Part shown: positions 51,163 through 61,120 of the stretch, piece by piece | How positions within the stretch are numbered: position 1 is the first letter of the stretch | How the letters are laid out: each line of letters opens with the position of its first letter | From: Chloroflexales bacterium ZM16-3 | GTDB lineage: Bacteria; Chloroflexota; Chloroflexia; Chloroflexales; Chloroflexaceae | DNA length: 64,000 nucleotides | Assembly: GCA_004138175.2 (NCBI GenBank) | Contig: RYFE02000006.1 | Span: 156,543-220,542 of the forward strand | Direction of reading: 5' to 3' | Program-made: the position numbers and the translations under genes | The notes under the pieces: generated by a model | Database searches by the model: none | What the model saw: only the letters and a program-made list of their open reading frames with translations | Told to the model about the DNA's origin: nothing

Positions 51163-52926
51163 ATGGCAACAACTACGCTCCCTCGCGGGCACGCCGTCAG
51201 GCGCGGTCGCTGGATCGCCGGCGGGGTCGCCGTGATCGTCCTGGCCCTGATCGCCGCCCTGCTCATCACCCGCCAGGCGTCCGCGCCGACGGCGGGCAGC
51301 ACGGCGACCACGACCGTCAGCCTCGGGGCGCTCACCGCCAGCGTCACTGGCAGCGGCACCATCGCCGCCGAGCAGACGATCGACCTGCCCTTTCGGGCCA
51401 GCGGCAGCGTGACCGAGGTGCTGGTGAGTGAGGGCGATGTGGTGACTGCCGGGCAGGCCCTGGCCCGCATCGACAGCCGCGACCTGGAGTCCCAGGTGGC
51501 CAGCGCCCAGGCCAGCCTGGCCAGCGCACAGGCCCGCCTGGAGCAGCAGCAGGCCGGCAACGCCACCCCCGAGCAGGTCGCCTCCTCGCAGGCCAGCCTG
51601 GCCAGCGCCCAGGCCAGCCTACAGAAGGCCCGCACTAACAACACCACCGCCGCCGATATCGCCGACGCCACGGCCCAGCTGCGCTCGGCCCAGGCCAAGC
51701 TCGACGACCTGAAGGCTCAGCCCAAGGCCGATGAGCTGGCCTCGGCCCAGGCCAGCTACGACCAGGCCGTCGCCAACCTACAGTCCCAGCGCACCGGCCT
51801 GGCCGTCGCCAAGCAGAAGGCCGACTCCTCGGTGCAGCAGGCCGCCGACACCCTGCGCGACAGGCAGACCGACTACAGCCGGATCTACTGGGACAACCGT
51901 GAGAAGGAGAGCCTCCCCGGCGACCTGCCGCAGTCCGACAAGGACAACGAGGCCGCCGCCCTGCGCGCCGTGAATAGCGCCGAGGAGAGCCTCCAGCAGG
52001 CTACCCTGGCCTACGAGCAGGCCAAGCAGGACGAGATCTCCGGCGTGGCCAAGGCCGAGTCGCAGCTGCGCGATGCCGAGACGAAGCTGCGCGTCACTAA
52101 GGAAGGTGCCACCGAGACCGACCTCATCCAGGCCCAGGCCAGCGTAGACCAGGCCAACGCGAGCCTCCAGAAGCTGCGCCAGGGCGGCACCGCCGCCGAT
52201 GTGGCCGTGGCCCAGGCCAGCGTGGATCAGGCCAAGGCCAACCTGGATCAGCTGACCGCGCCCGCCACCGCCAGCGACCTGACGATCGAGCAGGCCAGCG
52301 TGGCCCAGGCCGAGCAGTCACTAGCCCAGGCCCGGCTCCAACTGGAGAACGCCACGCTCACCGCGCCCTTTGCCGGCGTGGTCTCCCAGGTGAACATCGT
52401 GCCCGGCAGCGCCGTTGGCAGCGGCACAGCCGCCCTGACCCTGGTGAACCGCGATCCGCTGCACGTTGACCTGAAGCTGAACGAGAACGACATCGCCATG
52501 GTGCAGCTCGGCCAGCCGGTCTCCCTGACCATCGACGCCATCTCGGACTGGAAGGCCGACGGCACGGTGAGCTACATCGCCCCGGCCGCCGAGACCACCA
52601 ACGATGTTGTTACCTACCGGGTGCGCGTCTCCTTCCCCGACGCCGACGCCCAGGTGAAGGTGGGCATGACCGCCAACCTGGAGATCGTCACCGCCACCCG
52701 CGAGGACGCCCTGCTGGTGCCGAACAGCGCCCTCCAGCCCAAGGGTGCTGGCCGGGTGGTGCTGGTGCCCAACGCCGATGGCACCACCCGCGAGGTAGAT
52801 GTGACCATCGGCCTGAGCGACGGCATCAATACCGAGATCCTGAGCGGGCTGAGCGCGGGCGAGACGGTCGTGGCCAACCCCGGCGCGCAGACGAAGCCGA
52901 GCGGCGGCGGGATGTTTGGGAGGTAG
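51163..52926 (+). CDS. MacA/HlyD-type efflux periplasmic adaptor
   Basis: 587 residues, about 200 longer than MacA. One N-terminal membrane segment (17-38), then a barrel-lipoyl half (ASGSVTEVLVSEGDVVTAGQALARID), a very long coiled-coil region (about 110-390) built from repeated ASLASAQASL- and SVDQA-type units, the second lipoyl half (LTAPFAGVVSQVNIVPGSAVG) and the membrane-proximal domain. It would join the MacB-like ABC transporter encoded next. The organism's envelope type makes an outer-membrane partner uncertain. AAGGAG precedes the ATG. Confidence 0.88.
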   Translation: MATTTLPRGHAVRRGRWIAGGVAVIVLALIAALLITRQASAPTAGSTATTTVSLGALTASVTGSGTIAAEQTIDLPFRASGSVTEVLVSEGDVVTAGQALARIDSRDLESQVASAQASLASAQARLEQQQAGNATPEQVASSQASLASAQASLQKARTNNTTAADIADATAQLRSAQAKLDDLKAQPKADELASAQASYDQAVANLQSQRTGLAVAKQKADSSVQQAADTLRDRQTDYSRIYWDNREKESLPGDLPQSDKDNEAAALRAVNSAEESLQQATLAYEQAKQDEISGVAKAESQLRDAETKLRVTKEGATETDLIQAQASVDQANASLQKLRQGGTAADVAVAQASVDQAKANLDQLTAPATASDLTIEQASVAQAEQSLAQARLQLENATLTAPFAGVVSQVNIVPGSAVGSGTAALTLVNRDPLHVDLKLNENDIAMVQLGQPVSLTIDAISDWKADGTVSYIAPAAETTNDVVTYRVRVSFPDADAQVKVGMTANLEIVTATREDALLVPNSALQPKGAGRVVLVPNADGTTREVDVTIGLSDGINTEILSGLSAGETVVANPGAQTKPSGGGMFGR

Positions 52927-52928
52927 CG

Positions 52929-53615
<687 letters not shown>

Positions 53616-53654
53616 TGTGATCTCACCCTCACCCCCTTTATGAGGAGCGCTCCT

Positions 53655-54991
53655 ATGGCAACAGCCATAACGAAAGAACCAACGGCGGCCATCCCCGTGG
53701 CCGAGCCGAGCCTGCCCATCCTGGAGCCGCTGGGCGAGAGCGGCTCCTCGACGGTGGGCGTGGGCGAGGTGGTGCGGCTGGCCTTCGACAGCCTGCTGGC
53801 CAACAAGATGCGGGCCTTCCTGACCATGCTCGGCGTGATCATCGGCGTGGGATCGGTGGTGGCCCTGCTCTCGATCGGCGGCGGGGCCAGCAACGCGATC
53901 ACCTCCAGCGTCGCCTCGACCGGCACGAACGTCCTGACGCTCATGCCCGGGTCGCCGCAGAACCGTGGGCCGGGCAGCACCGGTCAGGCCCAGACCCTGA
54001 CCATCGCCGATGCAGACGCGGTCGCGCAGCTGGGCCTGCCGATCATCGGGCCGGCGCCGCAATACGGCGGCGGCGCCCAGGTGATCGCCCCCGCCGCCGA
54101 CGCCAACGCCACAATCACCGGCATCGTCCCGGCCTACTTCGAGATCAACTCGCTGACCCTCCAGAGCGGCAGCTACCTCGACGAGAGCCAGGTGCGCGGA
54201 TCATCCACCGTGGTGGTGCTTGGCGCGAATCTTGCGAACGATCTCTTCGGCAGCGGCGAGGCGGTCGGCCAGATCGTGCGGATCAAGGCCAGTCCTTCCG
54301 CGTGATCGGCGTGCTGAACACCAAGGGCAGCAGCGGCTTCGGCGGCTCGGTGGATGACCAGGCCCTGGTGCCGATCTCGGTGGCCCAGCAGCGGCTCTTC
54401 GGGGCGCGCACCCCCGACGGCAACGGCTGGCTCGTCTCGTCGATCAGCATCTCGGTGCCCGACGCCAACAACATCGACTATGTGACCGCGCAGATTCAGA
54501 CCCTGCTACGCGACCGTCACCGGCTGCCTGTCGACGGCAGCGAGGATGACTTCAACATCTTCGACCAGGCATCGCTGCTCAGCACGCTCACCACCGTGAC
54601 CAGCCTGCTCACGCTCTTCCTCGGCGCGGTGGCCGCGATCTCGCTGCTGGTGGGCGGGATCGGCATTATGAACATTATGCTGGTGAGCGTGAGCGAGCGG
54701 ACGCGCGAGATCGGTCTGCGCAAGGCGGTCGGCGCGCGCGGGCGCGACATTCTGCTCCAGTTTGTGGTCGAGGCGCTGGTGCTCAGCACCGCCGGCGGCA
54801 TGATCGGGCTGGCGATAGGCAGCTCGATTCCGATCATCATCACCCTGACCGGCCTGCTCGACGCGCCGGTGACATGGACGACCATGCTGATCGCGGTGGG
54901 CTTCGCGATGGCGGTGGGCCTCTTCTTCGGGATCTATCCGGCCCGCCGCGCGGCCCAGCTCAACCCGATCGAGGCGCTGCGCCACGAGTAG
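53655..54991 (+). pseudogene. MacB-type permease gene split by a one-base frameshift
   Basis: The N-terminal part (53655-54305) has the first membrane helix (MRAFLTMLGVIIGVGSVVALLSIGG) and most of the periplasmic MacB_PCD domain, ending prematurely after GQIVRIKASPSA. The second part (about 54290-54991) continues in another frame with RVIGVLNTKGSSGFGG, then the three C-terminal helices and the FtsX domain (MNIMLVSVSERTREIGLRKAVGA). Restoring one G in the G-run near 54287 joins the frames as IKGQSFRVIGV. It is either a real inactivating mutation or a sequencing error; every other conserved part is intact. GAGGAG precedes the ATG at 53655. Confidence 0.85.
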
Positions 54992-55007
54992 CGATCAGAG
55001 CACGCAA

Positions 55008-55211
55008 GTGACGGCTCCCAAGCGTAAACGCTCGGGCTTCAAGATGAGCGCACTCCTGACGGTCTAGGTGGTGATCGCCCTGCATCGCTACCTCACCGTG
55101 TCGATCAGCGGAGTGCTGCGCAAGCTCGCACACGGGCTGCGCTTGTTCTGGCCCGACCCCGCGGTGCCGTTGCCCAAAGACAGCGCCCTGGCCTATCGAC
55201 GCCAGCAGTGA
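55008..55211 (+). pseudogene. IS4-type transposase N-terminal remnant
   Basis: The frame from 55008 reads VTAPKRKRSGFKMSALLTV, an in-frame TAG, then VVIALHRYLTVSISGVLRKL and LFWPDPAVPLPKDSALAYRR. This matches the N-terminal domain of IS4-family transposases (VVIAL.L.R..S...VLR.L...L, then S.SAL...R). The catalytic domain is absent. A 28-bp sequence at 55296-55323 may be the old element end. Confidence 0.6.
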
Positions 55212-55363
55212 TACAACCACCGCCCGTCGCAGCAATGCCGCCAGCGCTGCCGAAGCCCCGAGGGGATGCCGTCCTAGTGCTTCAACAACATGCGCCGGTT
55301 CTTATTTGAAAAGCAGTGCCCCTAAACCCCCGACTCCCAACCCCGTGGTACAATGCCCCGGCT

Positions 55364-55957
55364 ATGCCAGAGCCACTCGTCTACCTCATGCTGTTTTTGG
55401 CCTTGCTGCTGCCGCTGCTCGGCGCGGTGGCCCTGCGCCTGCTCGATGCCCGCATGGGCGAGCGGCGCGTGCTAATCGCCTCGGCGGTCGTCTTCGGGGT
55501 GGCTATCGCCAGCGCGCTCGCCCTCTCGCGGAGCGATGTGGGGGCGATCCGCATCGGCGACGTGAGCCTGCTGCTGCCCGGCACACGCCCCGACACCGTC
55601 TTCGTCCTGCCCGCCGATATCCCGATCCAGGGCAACCCCGAGGATGCGCCTGTCGGCCCGCCGGTGCTGCCCACGCTCACGCCACGGCCCAGCGCCACCG
55701 CCACCGTCACCGCTACGCCGCTGCCCTCGGCCACACCAACCGATACGCCTGAGCCGCCCACGGCCACGCCTGAGCCGCCCACGGCCACGCCTGAGCCGCC
55801 CGCCGGAGGCCGCACCTACACCGTTGAGTCTGGCGACAGCCTGCGCAGCATCGCCGAGCAGTTCGGCGTCAGCGTGGATGCCATCCTCCAGGCGAATGGC
55901 CTCACCCCAGCCCAGGGCGACGCCCTGCGCGTCGGCCAGGAGCTGGTGATCCCGTAG
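55364..55957 (+). CDS. LysM-domain membrane protein
   Basis: 197 residues. Two N-terminal hydrophobic segments (about 4-24 and 34-54), an extracytoplasmic Pro/Thr linker with near-identical PEPPTA repeats (about 105-145), and a C-terminal LysM domain (RTYTVESGDSLRSIAEQFG to ALRVGQELVIP) that should bind peptidoglycan. TACAAT lies nine bases before the ATG at 55364, so the mRNA may be leaderless. Upstream are GACTCCC-type repeats. Confidence 0.8.
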   Translation: MPEPLVYLMLFLALLLPLLGAVALRLLDARMGERRVLIASAVVFGVAIASALALSRSDVGAIRIGDVSLLLPGTRPDTVFVLPADIPIQGNPEDAPVGPPVLPTLTPRPSATATVTATPLPSATPTDTPEPPTATPEPPTATPEPPAGGRTYTVESGDSLRSIAEQFGVSVDAILQANGLTPAQGDALRVGQELVIP

Positions 55958-55988
55958 TCATTGCAGATTGCAGATGGTAGATTACTCT

Positions 55989-56636
55989 ATGACGACGATC
56001 CATACGATCGAGCGTAAGCCCCGCGCCGCATCCGACGGCCCGCCGCCCCTGCTGATCATGCTGCACGGCTACGGCAGCAATGAGCAGGATCTGTTCGACC
56101 TCGGCGAGTACTTCGACCCGCGCATGCACATCGTCAGCCCGCGCGGGGTGCTTGACCTGGGCTTTGGCTTCGCCTGGTACCACCTCGGCGGCGCCCCAGG
56201 CAACCTTATTCCCGACCCGGCCACCCGCGCCCGCGCCCGCGACATCCTCGCCGCCCTGGTGTCCGATCTGCCCGGCCGCCTCGGCACCGATCCGCAGCGC
56301 ACCTACCTGCTGGGCTTCAGCCAGGGCGCGGTGATGAGCCTGGCCCTGGCCGCCCATATCCCCGGCCAGCTCGCCGGGATCATCCCGATCAGCGGCTACC
56401 TCGACCCGGACAGCCTGGACGGCCCGCTGCCCGCAGCCATCGCCGAGCTGCCCATCCTCCAGATCCATGGCACAGAAGATGCGGTAGTCCCTATCGCGGC
56501 CGCCCGCCGCACCCGCGACACGCTCGCCCCGCTGGCCCGCCGCCACACCTACCAGGAGTACCCGGTCGGCCACACGATCAGCATGGATGGCATCCAGCTC
56601 ATCCAGGGATGGCTCGCCGAGCGGCTGGCTACGTGA
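55989..56636 (+). CDS. Phospholipase/carboxylesterase family alpha/beta hydrolase
   Basis: 215 residues. Oxyanion region LLIMLHGYGSNEQDLFDLG, nucleophile elbow LLGFSQGAVMSL (Ser), acid in IHGTEDAVVPI (Asp) and catalytic His in YPVGHTISMDG. This is the small esterase group that includes bacterial carboxylesterases and acyl-protein-thioesterase relatives. No signal peptide, so cytoplasmic. It is flanked on both sides by ATTGCAG heptamers; its TGA stop (56634-56636) touches the array. Confidence 0.88.
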   Translation: MTTIHTIERKPRAASDGPPPLLIMLHGYGSNEQDLFDLGEYFDPRMHIVSPRGVLDLGFGFAWYHLGGAPGNLIPDPATRARARDILAALVSDLPGRLGTDPQRTYLLGFSQGAVMSLALAAHIPGQLAGIIPISGYLDPDSLDGPLPAAIAELPILQIHGTEDAVVPIAAARRTRDTLAPLARRHTYQEYPVGHTISMDGIQLIQGWLAERLAT

Positions 56637-56706
56637 TTGCAGATTGCAGATTGCAGATTGCAGATTGCAGATTGGGCTCTGCAATCTGTAATCTGCAATC
56701 TGCAAT
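56635..56706. repeat. Facing ATTGCAG / CTGCAAT heptamer arrays
   Basis: About five to six ATTGCAG units (56635-56674) face about three to four complementary units (56681-56706). Same unit as 45784-46012; two further units precede the esterase gene at 55961-55977. Confidence 0.95.
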
Positions 56707-56723
56707 GATCGAGGAGGGCGCTG

Positions 56724-57950
56724 TTGGCTCTGGAGCTCTGGCAGATCATCCTGACCGGGATCGGCGGCCTGTTCGCCCTCCAGATGCTCACCGCCGCCGT
56801 GCTGATGATCGAGGCGAAGCTGCGCCGCCACCGCGTGCCGCCTGAGGGCTTCCCCTTCTTCTCACCCCCGCCCGCCACCGTGGCCAGCACCGAGGTGCAG
56901 ATCTACAGCGAGGGCCGCGAGGTCTTCGCCGCGATGCTCGCCGCCATTGAGGGCGCCCGCGAGTCGATCTACCTAGAGACATTCATCTGGAAGGATGACG
57001 AGATCGGCGAGCGCTTCAAGCAGGCGCTCATCCGCAAGGCAGGCGAGGGCGTGGCGGTCTACCTGATCTACGACACCTTCGCCAACATGGTGGTGCCGCG
57101 CCGCTTCTTCCAGTTCCCGCCCGAAATCTACGCGCTGCCCTACCGGGCCTGGCGCCGCCCCTGGCACGCCATCGACTTCCGCCGCTACGGGCGCGACCAC
57201 CGCAAGATCCTGGTGGTGGACGAGCGTGTAGGCTTTGTGGGCGGCTATAACATCGGTGAGCTCTACCGCACCCGCTGGCGCGACACCCACCTGCGGCTGG
57301 ATGGCCCCGAGGTGGACGACCTTGTGTACGCCTTTGTGGACTTCTGGAACGCTAACCGCTACCCGCACCACCCGAAGATCCCGCTGCCGAGCCGCACCTG
57401 GTCCTCGCGGCTGCGGGCCTATCGTAACGACCCGGTGCGGCTGATCTTCCCCATCCGCTCAATCTACATCGAGGCGATCGAGCAGGCCCAGAAGCACATC
57501 TTTATGACCCAGGCGTACTTCATCCCCGACGAGGCCATCCTCCAGGCGCTGATGCGCGCGGGCCGCCGCGGGGTCGATGTGCGCGTCCTGGTGCCCTGGC
57601 AGAGCAACCACGTGCTGGCCGACTGGCTGGCCCGCCACTCCTTCGACCTCTGCCTGCGCAGCGGCGTGCGGATCTTCGCCTACCAGGGCGCGATGATCCA
57701 CGCCAAATCGGCCACCATCGACTCGATCTGGTCGATGGTGGGCACGGCGAACATCGACCGGCTCAGCCTGGTCGGCAACTATGAGATCAACGTGGAGATC
57801 TTCAGCCCCGAGGTCGCCGGGTCGATGGAGGCGATCTTCATCTGTGACCTGACGAACGCCGTAGAGATCCGGCCCGAGGAGTGGGCGCGGCGCTCCTGGG
57901 TCGCCCGCGCCTCCGAGCTGGTGCTCTCGCCGCTCTGGCCGCTTTTGTAA
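56724..57950 (+). CDS. Phospholipase D-family cardiolipin synthase-like protein
   Basis: 408 residues. One N-terminal membrane segment (about 5-30), then two PLD halves each with an HKD motif: GRDHRKILVVDERVGFVGG (about 156-174) and MIHAKSATIDSIWSMVGT (about 324-341), each followed by an Asn of the N-box (YNIGE, ANIDR). It probably joins two phosphatidylglycerols to cardiolipin. The start is a TTG at 56724, chosen because GAGGAGG lies at correct spacing; no in-frame ATG is nearby. Confidence 0.9.
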   Translation: MALELWQIILTGIGGLFALQMLTAAVLMIEAKLRRHRVPPEGFPFFSPPPATVASTEVQIYSEGREVFAAMLAAIEGARESIYLETFIWKDDEIGERFKQALIRKAGEGVAVYLIYDTFANMVVPRRFFQFPPEIYALPYRAWRRPWHAIDFRRYGRDHRKILVVDERVGFVGGYNIGELYRTRWRDTHLRLDGPEVDDLVYAFVDFWNANRYPHHPKIPLPSRTWSSRLRAYRNDPVRLIFPIRSIYIEAIEQAQKHIFMTQAYFIPDEAILQALMRAGRRGVDVRVLVPWQSNHVLADWLARHSFDLCLRSGVRIFAYQGAMIHAKSATIDSIWSMVGTANIDRLSLVGNYEINVEIFSPEVAGSMEAIFICDLTNAVEIRPEEWARRSWVARASELVLSPLWPLL

Positions 57951-57955
57951 CGGCT

Positions 57956-57982
57956 GAGGGCTAAGGGCTGAGGGCTGAATGT
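57956..57982. repeat. GGCTGAG heptamers
   Basis: Four imperfect units just after the phospholipase D gene. Confidence 0.8.
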
Positions 57983-58024
57983 GTCATTCGGCCCCTGGCC
58001 GCTACTGCTGCCGTAGCGGTGGAC

Positions 58025-58078
58025 ACGAAACAGGGAGGTATCTGTGGGTTCAGCCCTACAGACACCTCCCTGTTTCGT
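58025..58078. terminator. Long hairpin between convergent genes
   Basis: Outer 15-bp arms (ACGAAACAGGGAGGT) with an inner TCTGT/ACAGA stem, 74 bp past the phospholipase gene stop and 52 bp past the convergent gene stop. Confidence 0.7.
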
Positions 58079-58129
58079 ATCGCAGCGCCAGCCTCAGTGG
58101 CTCAGTGGCGCGATCATTCCCTCAGTGTT

Positions 58130-58471
58130 CTAGTTTGTCGTCGCCATAGACTGCTCGCAGCTGATCGGCCCGCGCGCGGTGTTGGCCAGCACCCGGCCGG
58201 TGTTCGCCTCCACATAGATCATGCCCCTATCCAGCATCACCTCATAGGCAGGTGTCCCCGCGTAGGTGATGAGCGTCGGCGCGCCGATGACCGTCGCAGT
58301 AGGCTCATTGTCCTGCGCGATCACGGTCGCGTTCTGGAACGAGATGTTGTAGCTCTCCTGCTTGGTCATGCTCGGCAGGTTCGCGTATAGGATGATCAGA
58401 CCATCGGCCACAAATACCAGAATAATTGCTGCCAGTGTACTGAAGAATAGGCGGGTGGTGCGGCTACTCAT
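58130..58471 (-). CDS. Small exported/membrane protein with PepSY-like C-terminus
   Basis: 113 residues with one N-terminal membrane segment (about 7-29). The C-terminal part (TPAYEVMLDRGMIYVEANTGRVL, about 73-95) resembles the end of a PepSY domain (a Y.V...G..V.VDA.TG.VL pattern). The function is unknown. AAGGAG nine bases upstream fixes the ATG at 58471. Confidence 0.65.
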   Translation of the reverse strand: MSSRTTRLFFSTLAAIILVFVADGLIILYANLPSMTKQESYNISFQNATVIAQDNEPTATVIGAPTLITYAGTPAYEVMLDRGMIYVEANTGRVLANTARGPISCEQSMATTN

Positions 58472-59051
58472 TGTCTCTTGCTCCTTTCGTCGCATATCTG
58501 CCCCCGAGTAGTAGCATAAACTGTTCTTCTTGGAATTACATTAAGAATACGTCACCTTACCCCAATTTTTTCCTTATTTTTTCTCAGTTTTTGGAGCGGC
58601 GCAAGCCTTCATATCTTCTAATGTCAGGGCGCACACCTCTCTAGATCTACTGGATATGAATCATTGGCGGTTTTTCGGGCACAAAAAAAAGCCCCCGCAA
58701 TAGCCTCTTGCTGACTTTAAGCAAATTTCCTTGCTTAAAGTCAATAGAAACGGGTGCTAAAGCACAGCTTTATGGCTGTTTCGATGGCTTATGGCTCACG
58801 CCCGATAGCATGTATCGGGGGCGAGGATTATTTATCAATATTGGCCTTAATTAAGTGCTATGCTTATCGTAAAGGGTTGCTCTCCGCTAGCCTGATGTTC
58901 ACTTGATGGTGATCTTACGCTAAGCGCGCCTTCCTAGACTATCAAACGGCCACAGCGTGAAAAGGTTACGGGGCAATATCGCAGAAGTCGTTCATGCGCG
59001 GGGCGCTGCGCATGAAGGATCGCGGATGGCACGGGGCCGACTGTAGTGATG
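58472..59051. other. Gene-free region with dense hairpins, possible structured RNA
   Basis: No protein gene. Inverted repeats: TGACTTTAAGCAA (58712-58724, complement 58731-58743), GTGCT/AGCAC (58754-58765), CCCGATA/TATCGGG (58801-58819). GCCCCCG (58691-58697) can pair with CGGGGGC (58816-58822), closing the whole group; on the minus strand the closing GCGGGGGC is followed by eight Ts. Near 58970 there is a fragment of a GCAATACCGCAG-family end. Confidence 0.45.
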
Positions 59052-59067
59052 CTATACTAGGATTCCC

Positions 59068-59084
59068 TTAACATACGCTTAACA
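59068..59084 (+). promoter_or_regulatory. Pho box upstream of pstS
   Basis: TTAACA (59068-59073), five bases, TTAACA (59079-59084): an 11-bp-spaced direct repeat of the PhoP/PhoB recognition type, 172 bp upstream of the pstS start. A TATACT lies just upstream at 59052-59057 and TACTAT downstream at 59117-59122; the true -10 box is unresolved. Confidence 0.7.
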
Positions 59085-59256
59085 TGAACTCCCTTCGGGC
59101 TTAATCGAGACCCGGTACTATGGGCCTCGTGGTATGTGCGCAACCAGCACAGTGTATGAGCACTCCGTCGTGCCTATGGGGACGATCCGCTCCCAGCATT
59201 GCGCTGTCCTACGCCACATTACCTACGCTCGTGTTTCCGTCTTATGAGGAGGATGT

Positions 59257-61059
59257 ATGTACGTTCTTTCCCGTCGGTTCGCGGCCCTCGCGCTCTTGCT
59301 GGCCCTGATGATCCCGGCCCTCGCGGCCTGTGGTGGCGCTGCCACCACCTCACCCACGACTGCCCCTGTGGCAGTTGCGACAGATGCCCCTGCGGCAACC
59401 GCCCCAGCTGCGCCTGAGGCTCCGACTGAGGCGATGGCCGCCACCGAGGCTTCGACCGAGGCGCCGACCGAGGCCGCGATGACCGATGAGCTGAGCGGCC
59501 AGCTGACGATCGCCGGCTCCTCGGCCCTGCTGCCGCTCATCCAGGAGGCGGCCAACCAGTTCCAGACCAAGAACCCCAAGGTGCAGATCACCGTCACCGC
59601 AGGCGGCTCGGGCGCCGGGCGCACCCAGGTCTGTGAGGGCAAGATCGACATCGGCAATAGCGATGTGCCGATCTCTGATGATGAGAAGACCAAGCTGAAC
59701 TGCGCCGACGCCGAGATGACCCCGGTGGCTATCCAGGCGTTCGCCCCGGTGGCCAACAAAGAGGGTCCCGGCAGCGTCACTAGCCTGACCAAGGACCAGA
59801 TCGTCGGCATCTTCTCGGGCACGATCACCAACTGGAAGGATGTCGGCGGCGACGACATGGAGATCATCCTGGTGAACCGCGCCAAGGGCTCGGGCACCCG
59901 CGCCAACATGGCCAAGTTCCTCTTCGCTGGCGACGACACCCAGTTCGCCACGGGCGCCTCGGAGGAGGATAACAACGAGACGGTCAAGACGACCGTGGCC
60001 CAGACCCCGGGCGCGATCTCGTACCTGGGCTTCGCCTACCTGAGCGACCCCGACCTGCTGGCCTTCAGCATCGACGGCGTCGCCCCGACCAAGGCCGACA
60101 TCCAGGCCGGCAAGTGGCCGATCGGTGGCCCCGGCTACGCGATCACCAAGGGCGCCCCCTCGGAGCTGGCCAAGGCATTCCTCGACTACGTCACCAGCGC
60201 TGAGTTCCAGGGCAGCGACGTGTTCGACAAGCTCGGCTTTGTCCCCGTGGGCGGCGCCAGCGCCAGCTCCGGCGACACGATGGCGATGGCCGACCTGAGC
60301 GGCCAGCTGACGATCGCCGGCTCCTCGGCCCTGCTGCCGCTCATCCAGGAGGCGGCTAACCAGTTCCAGACCAAGAACCCCAAGGTGCAGATCACCGTCA
60401 CCGCAGGCGGCTCGGGCGCCGGGCGCACCCAGGTCTGCGAGGGTAAGATCGACATCGGCAATAGCGATGTGCCGATCTCTGATGACGAGAAGACCAAGCT
60501 GAACTGCGCCGACGCCGAGATGACCCCGGTGGCCATCCAGGCGTTCGCCCCGGTGGCCAACAAGAAGGGCCCCGGCAGCGTCACCAGCCTGACCAAGGAC
60601 CAGATCGTCGGCATCTTCAACGGCACGATCACCAACTGGAAGGATGTCGGCGGCGACGACACCGAGATCATCCTGGTCAACCGCGCCAAGGGCTCGGGCA
60701 CCCGCGCCAACATGGCCAAGTTCCTCTTCGCTGGCGACGACACCAAGTTCGCCACCGGCGCGTCGGAGGAGGATAACAACGAGACGGTCAAGACGACCGT
60801 GGCCCAGACCCCGGGCGCGATCTCGTACCTGGGCTTCGCCTACCTGAACGACCCTGACCTGCTGGCCTTCAGCATCGACGGCGTCGCCCCGACCAAGGCC
60901 GACATCCAGGCCGGCAAGTGGCAGATCGGTGGCCCCGGCTACGCGATCACCAAGGGCGCCCCCTCGGAGCTGGCTCAGGCATTCCTCGACTACGTCACCA
61001 GCGCTGAGTTCCAGGGCAGTGACGCGTTCGACAAGCTCGGCTTCGTGCCGGCGAAGTAG
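59257..61059 (+). CDS. pstS: Phosphate-binding lipoprotein PstS with two tandem binding domains
   Basis: 600 residues, about twice the usual length. Lipobox LAAC (C25), a Thr/Ala/Pro linker (26-77), then two near-identical phosphate-binding domains: residues 79-330 and 347-600. Each has LTIAGSSALLPLIQEAANQF, TAGGSGAGRTQVCEG, NRAKGSGTRANMAKF and PGAISYLGFAY. I count eight differences over about 250 aligned residues. The DNA repeat offset is 804 bp (59491 versus 60295). The protein captures phosphate outside the membrane for PstCA. It is the first gene of the pst operon and lies behind a Pho box. The duplication looks recent or kept uniform by gene conversion. Confidence 0.95.
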   Translation: MYVLSRRFAALALLLALMIPALAACGGAATTSPTTAPVAVATDAPAATAPAAPEAPTEAMAATEASTEAPTEAAMTDELSGQLTIAGSSALLPLIQEAANQFQTKNPKVQITVTAGGSGAGRTQVCEGKIDIGNSDVPISDDEKTKLNCADAEMTPVAIQAFAPVANKEGPGSVTSLTKDQIVGIFSGTITNWKDVGGDDMEIILVNRAKGSGTRANMAKFLFAGDDTQFATGASEEDNNETVKTTVAQTPGAISYLGFAYLSDPDLLAFSIDGVAPTKADIQAGKWPIGGPGYAITKGAPSELAKAFLDYVTSAEFQGSDVFDKLGFVPVGGASASSGDTMAMADLSGQLTIAGSSALLPLIQEAANQFQTKNPKVQITVTAGGSGAGRTQVCEGKIDIGNSDVPISDDEKTKLNCADAEMTPVAIQAFAPVANKKGPGSVTSLTKDQIVGIFNGTITNWKDVGGDDTEIILVNRAKGSGTRANMAKFLFAGDDTKFATGASEEDNNETVKTTVAQTPGAISYLGFAYLNDPDLLAFSIDGVAPTKADIQAGKWQIGGPGYAITKGAPSELAQAFLDYVTSAEFQGSDAFDKLGFVPAK

Positions 61060-61120
61060 GTCTACGGCGCTTCCCTGCTGAGGTGTGGGGCGGCTGCGTC
61101 CCCACAAGACATTTTCATGA

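Noticed and set aside
58712..58752. Possible degenerate CRISPR repeat ending AATAGAAAC
   Set aside because: Only one copy is present, with no spacer structure and no cas genes in the window.
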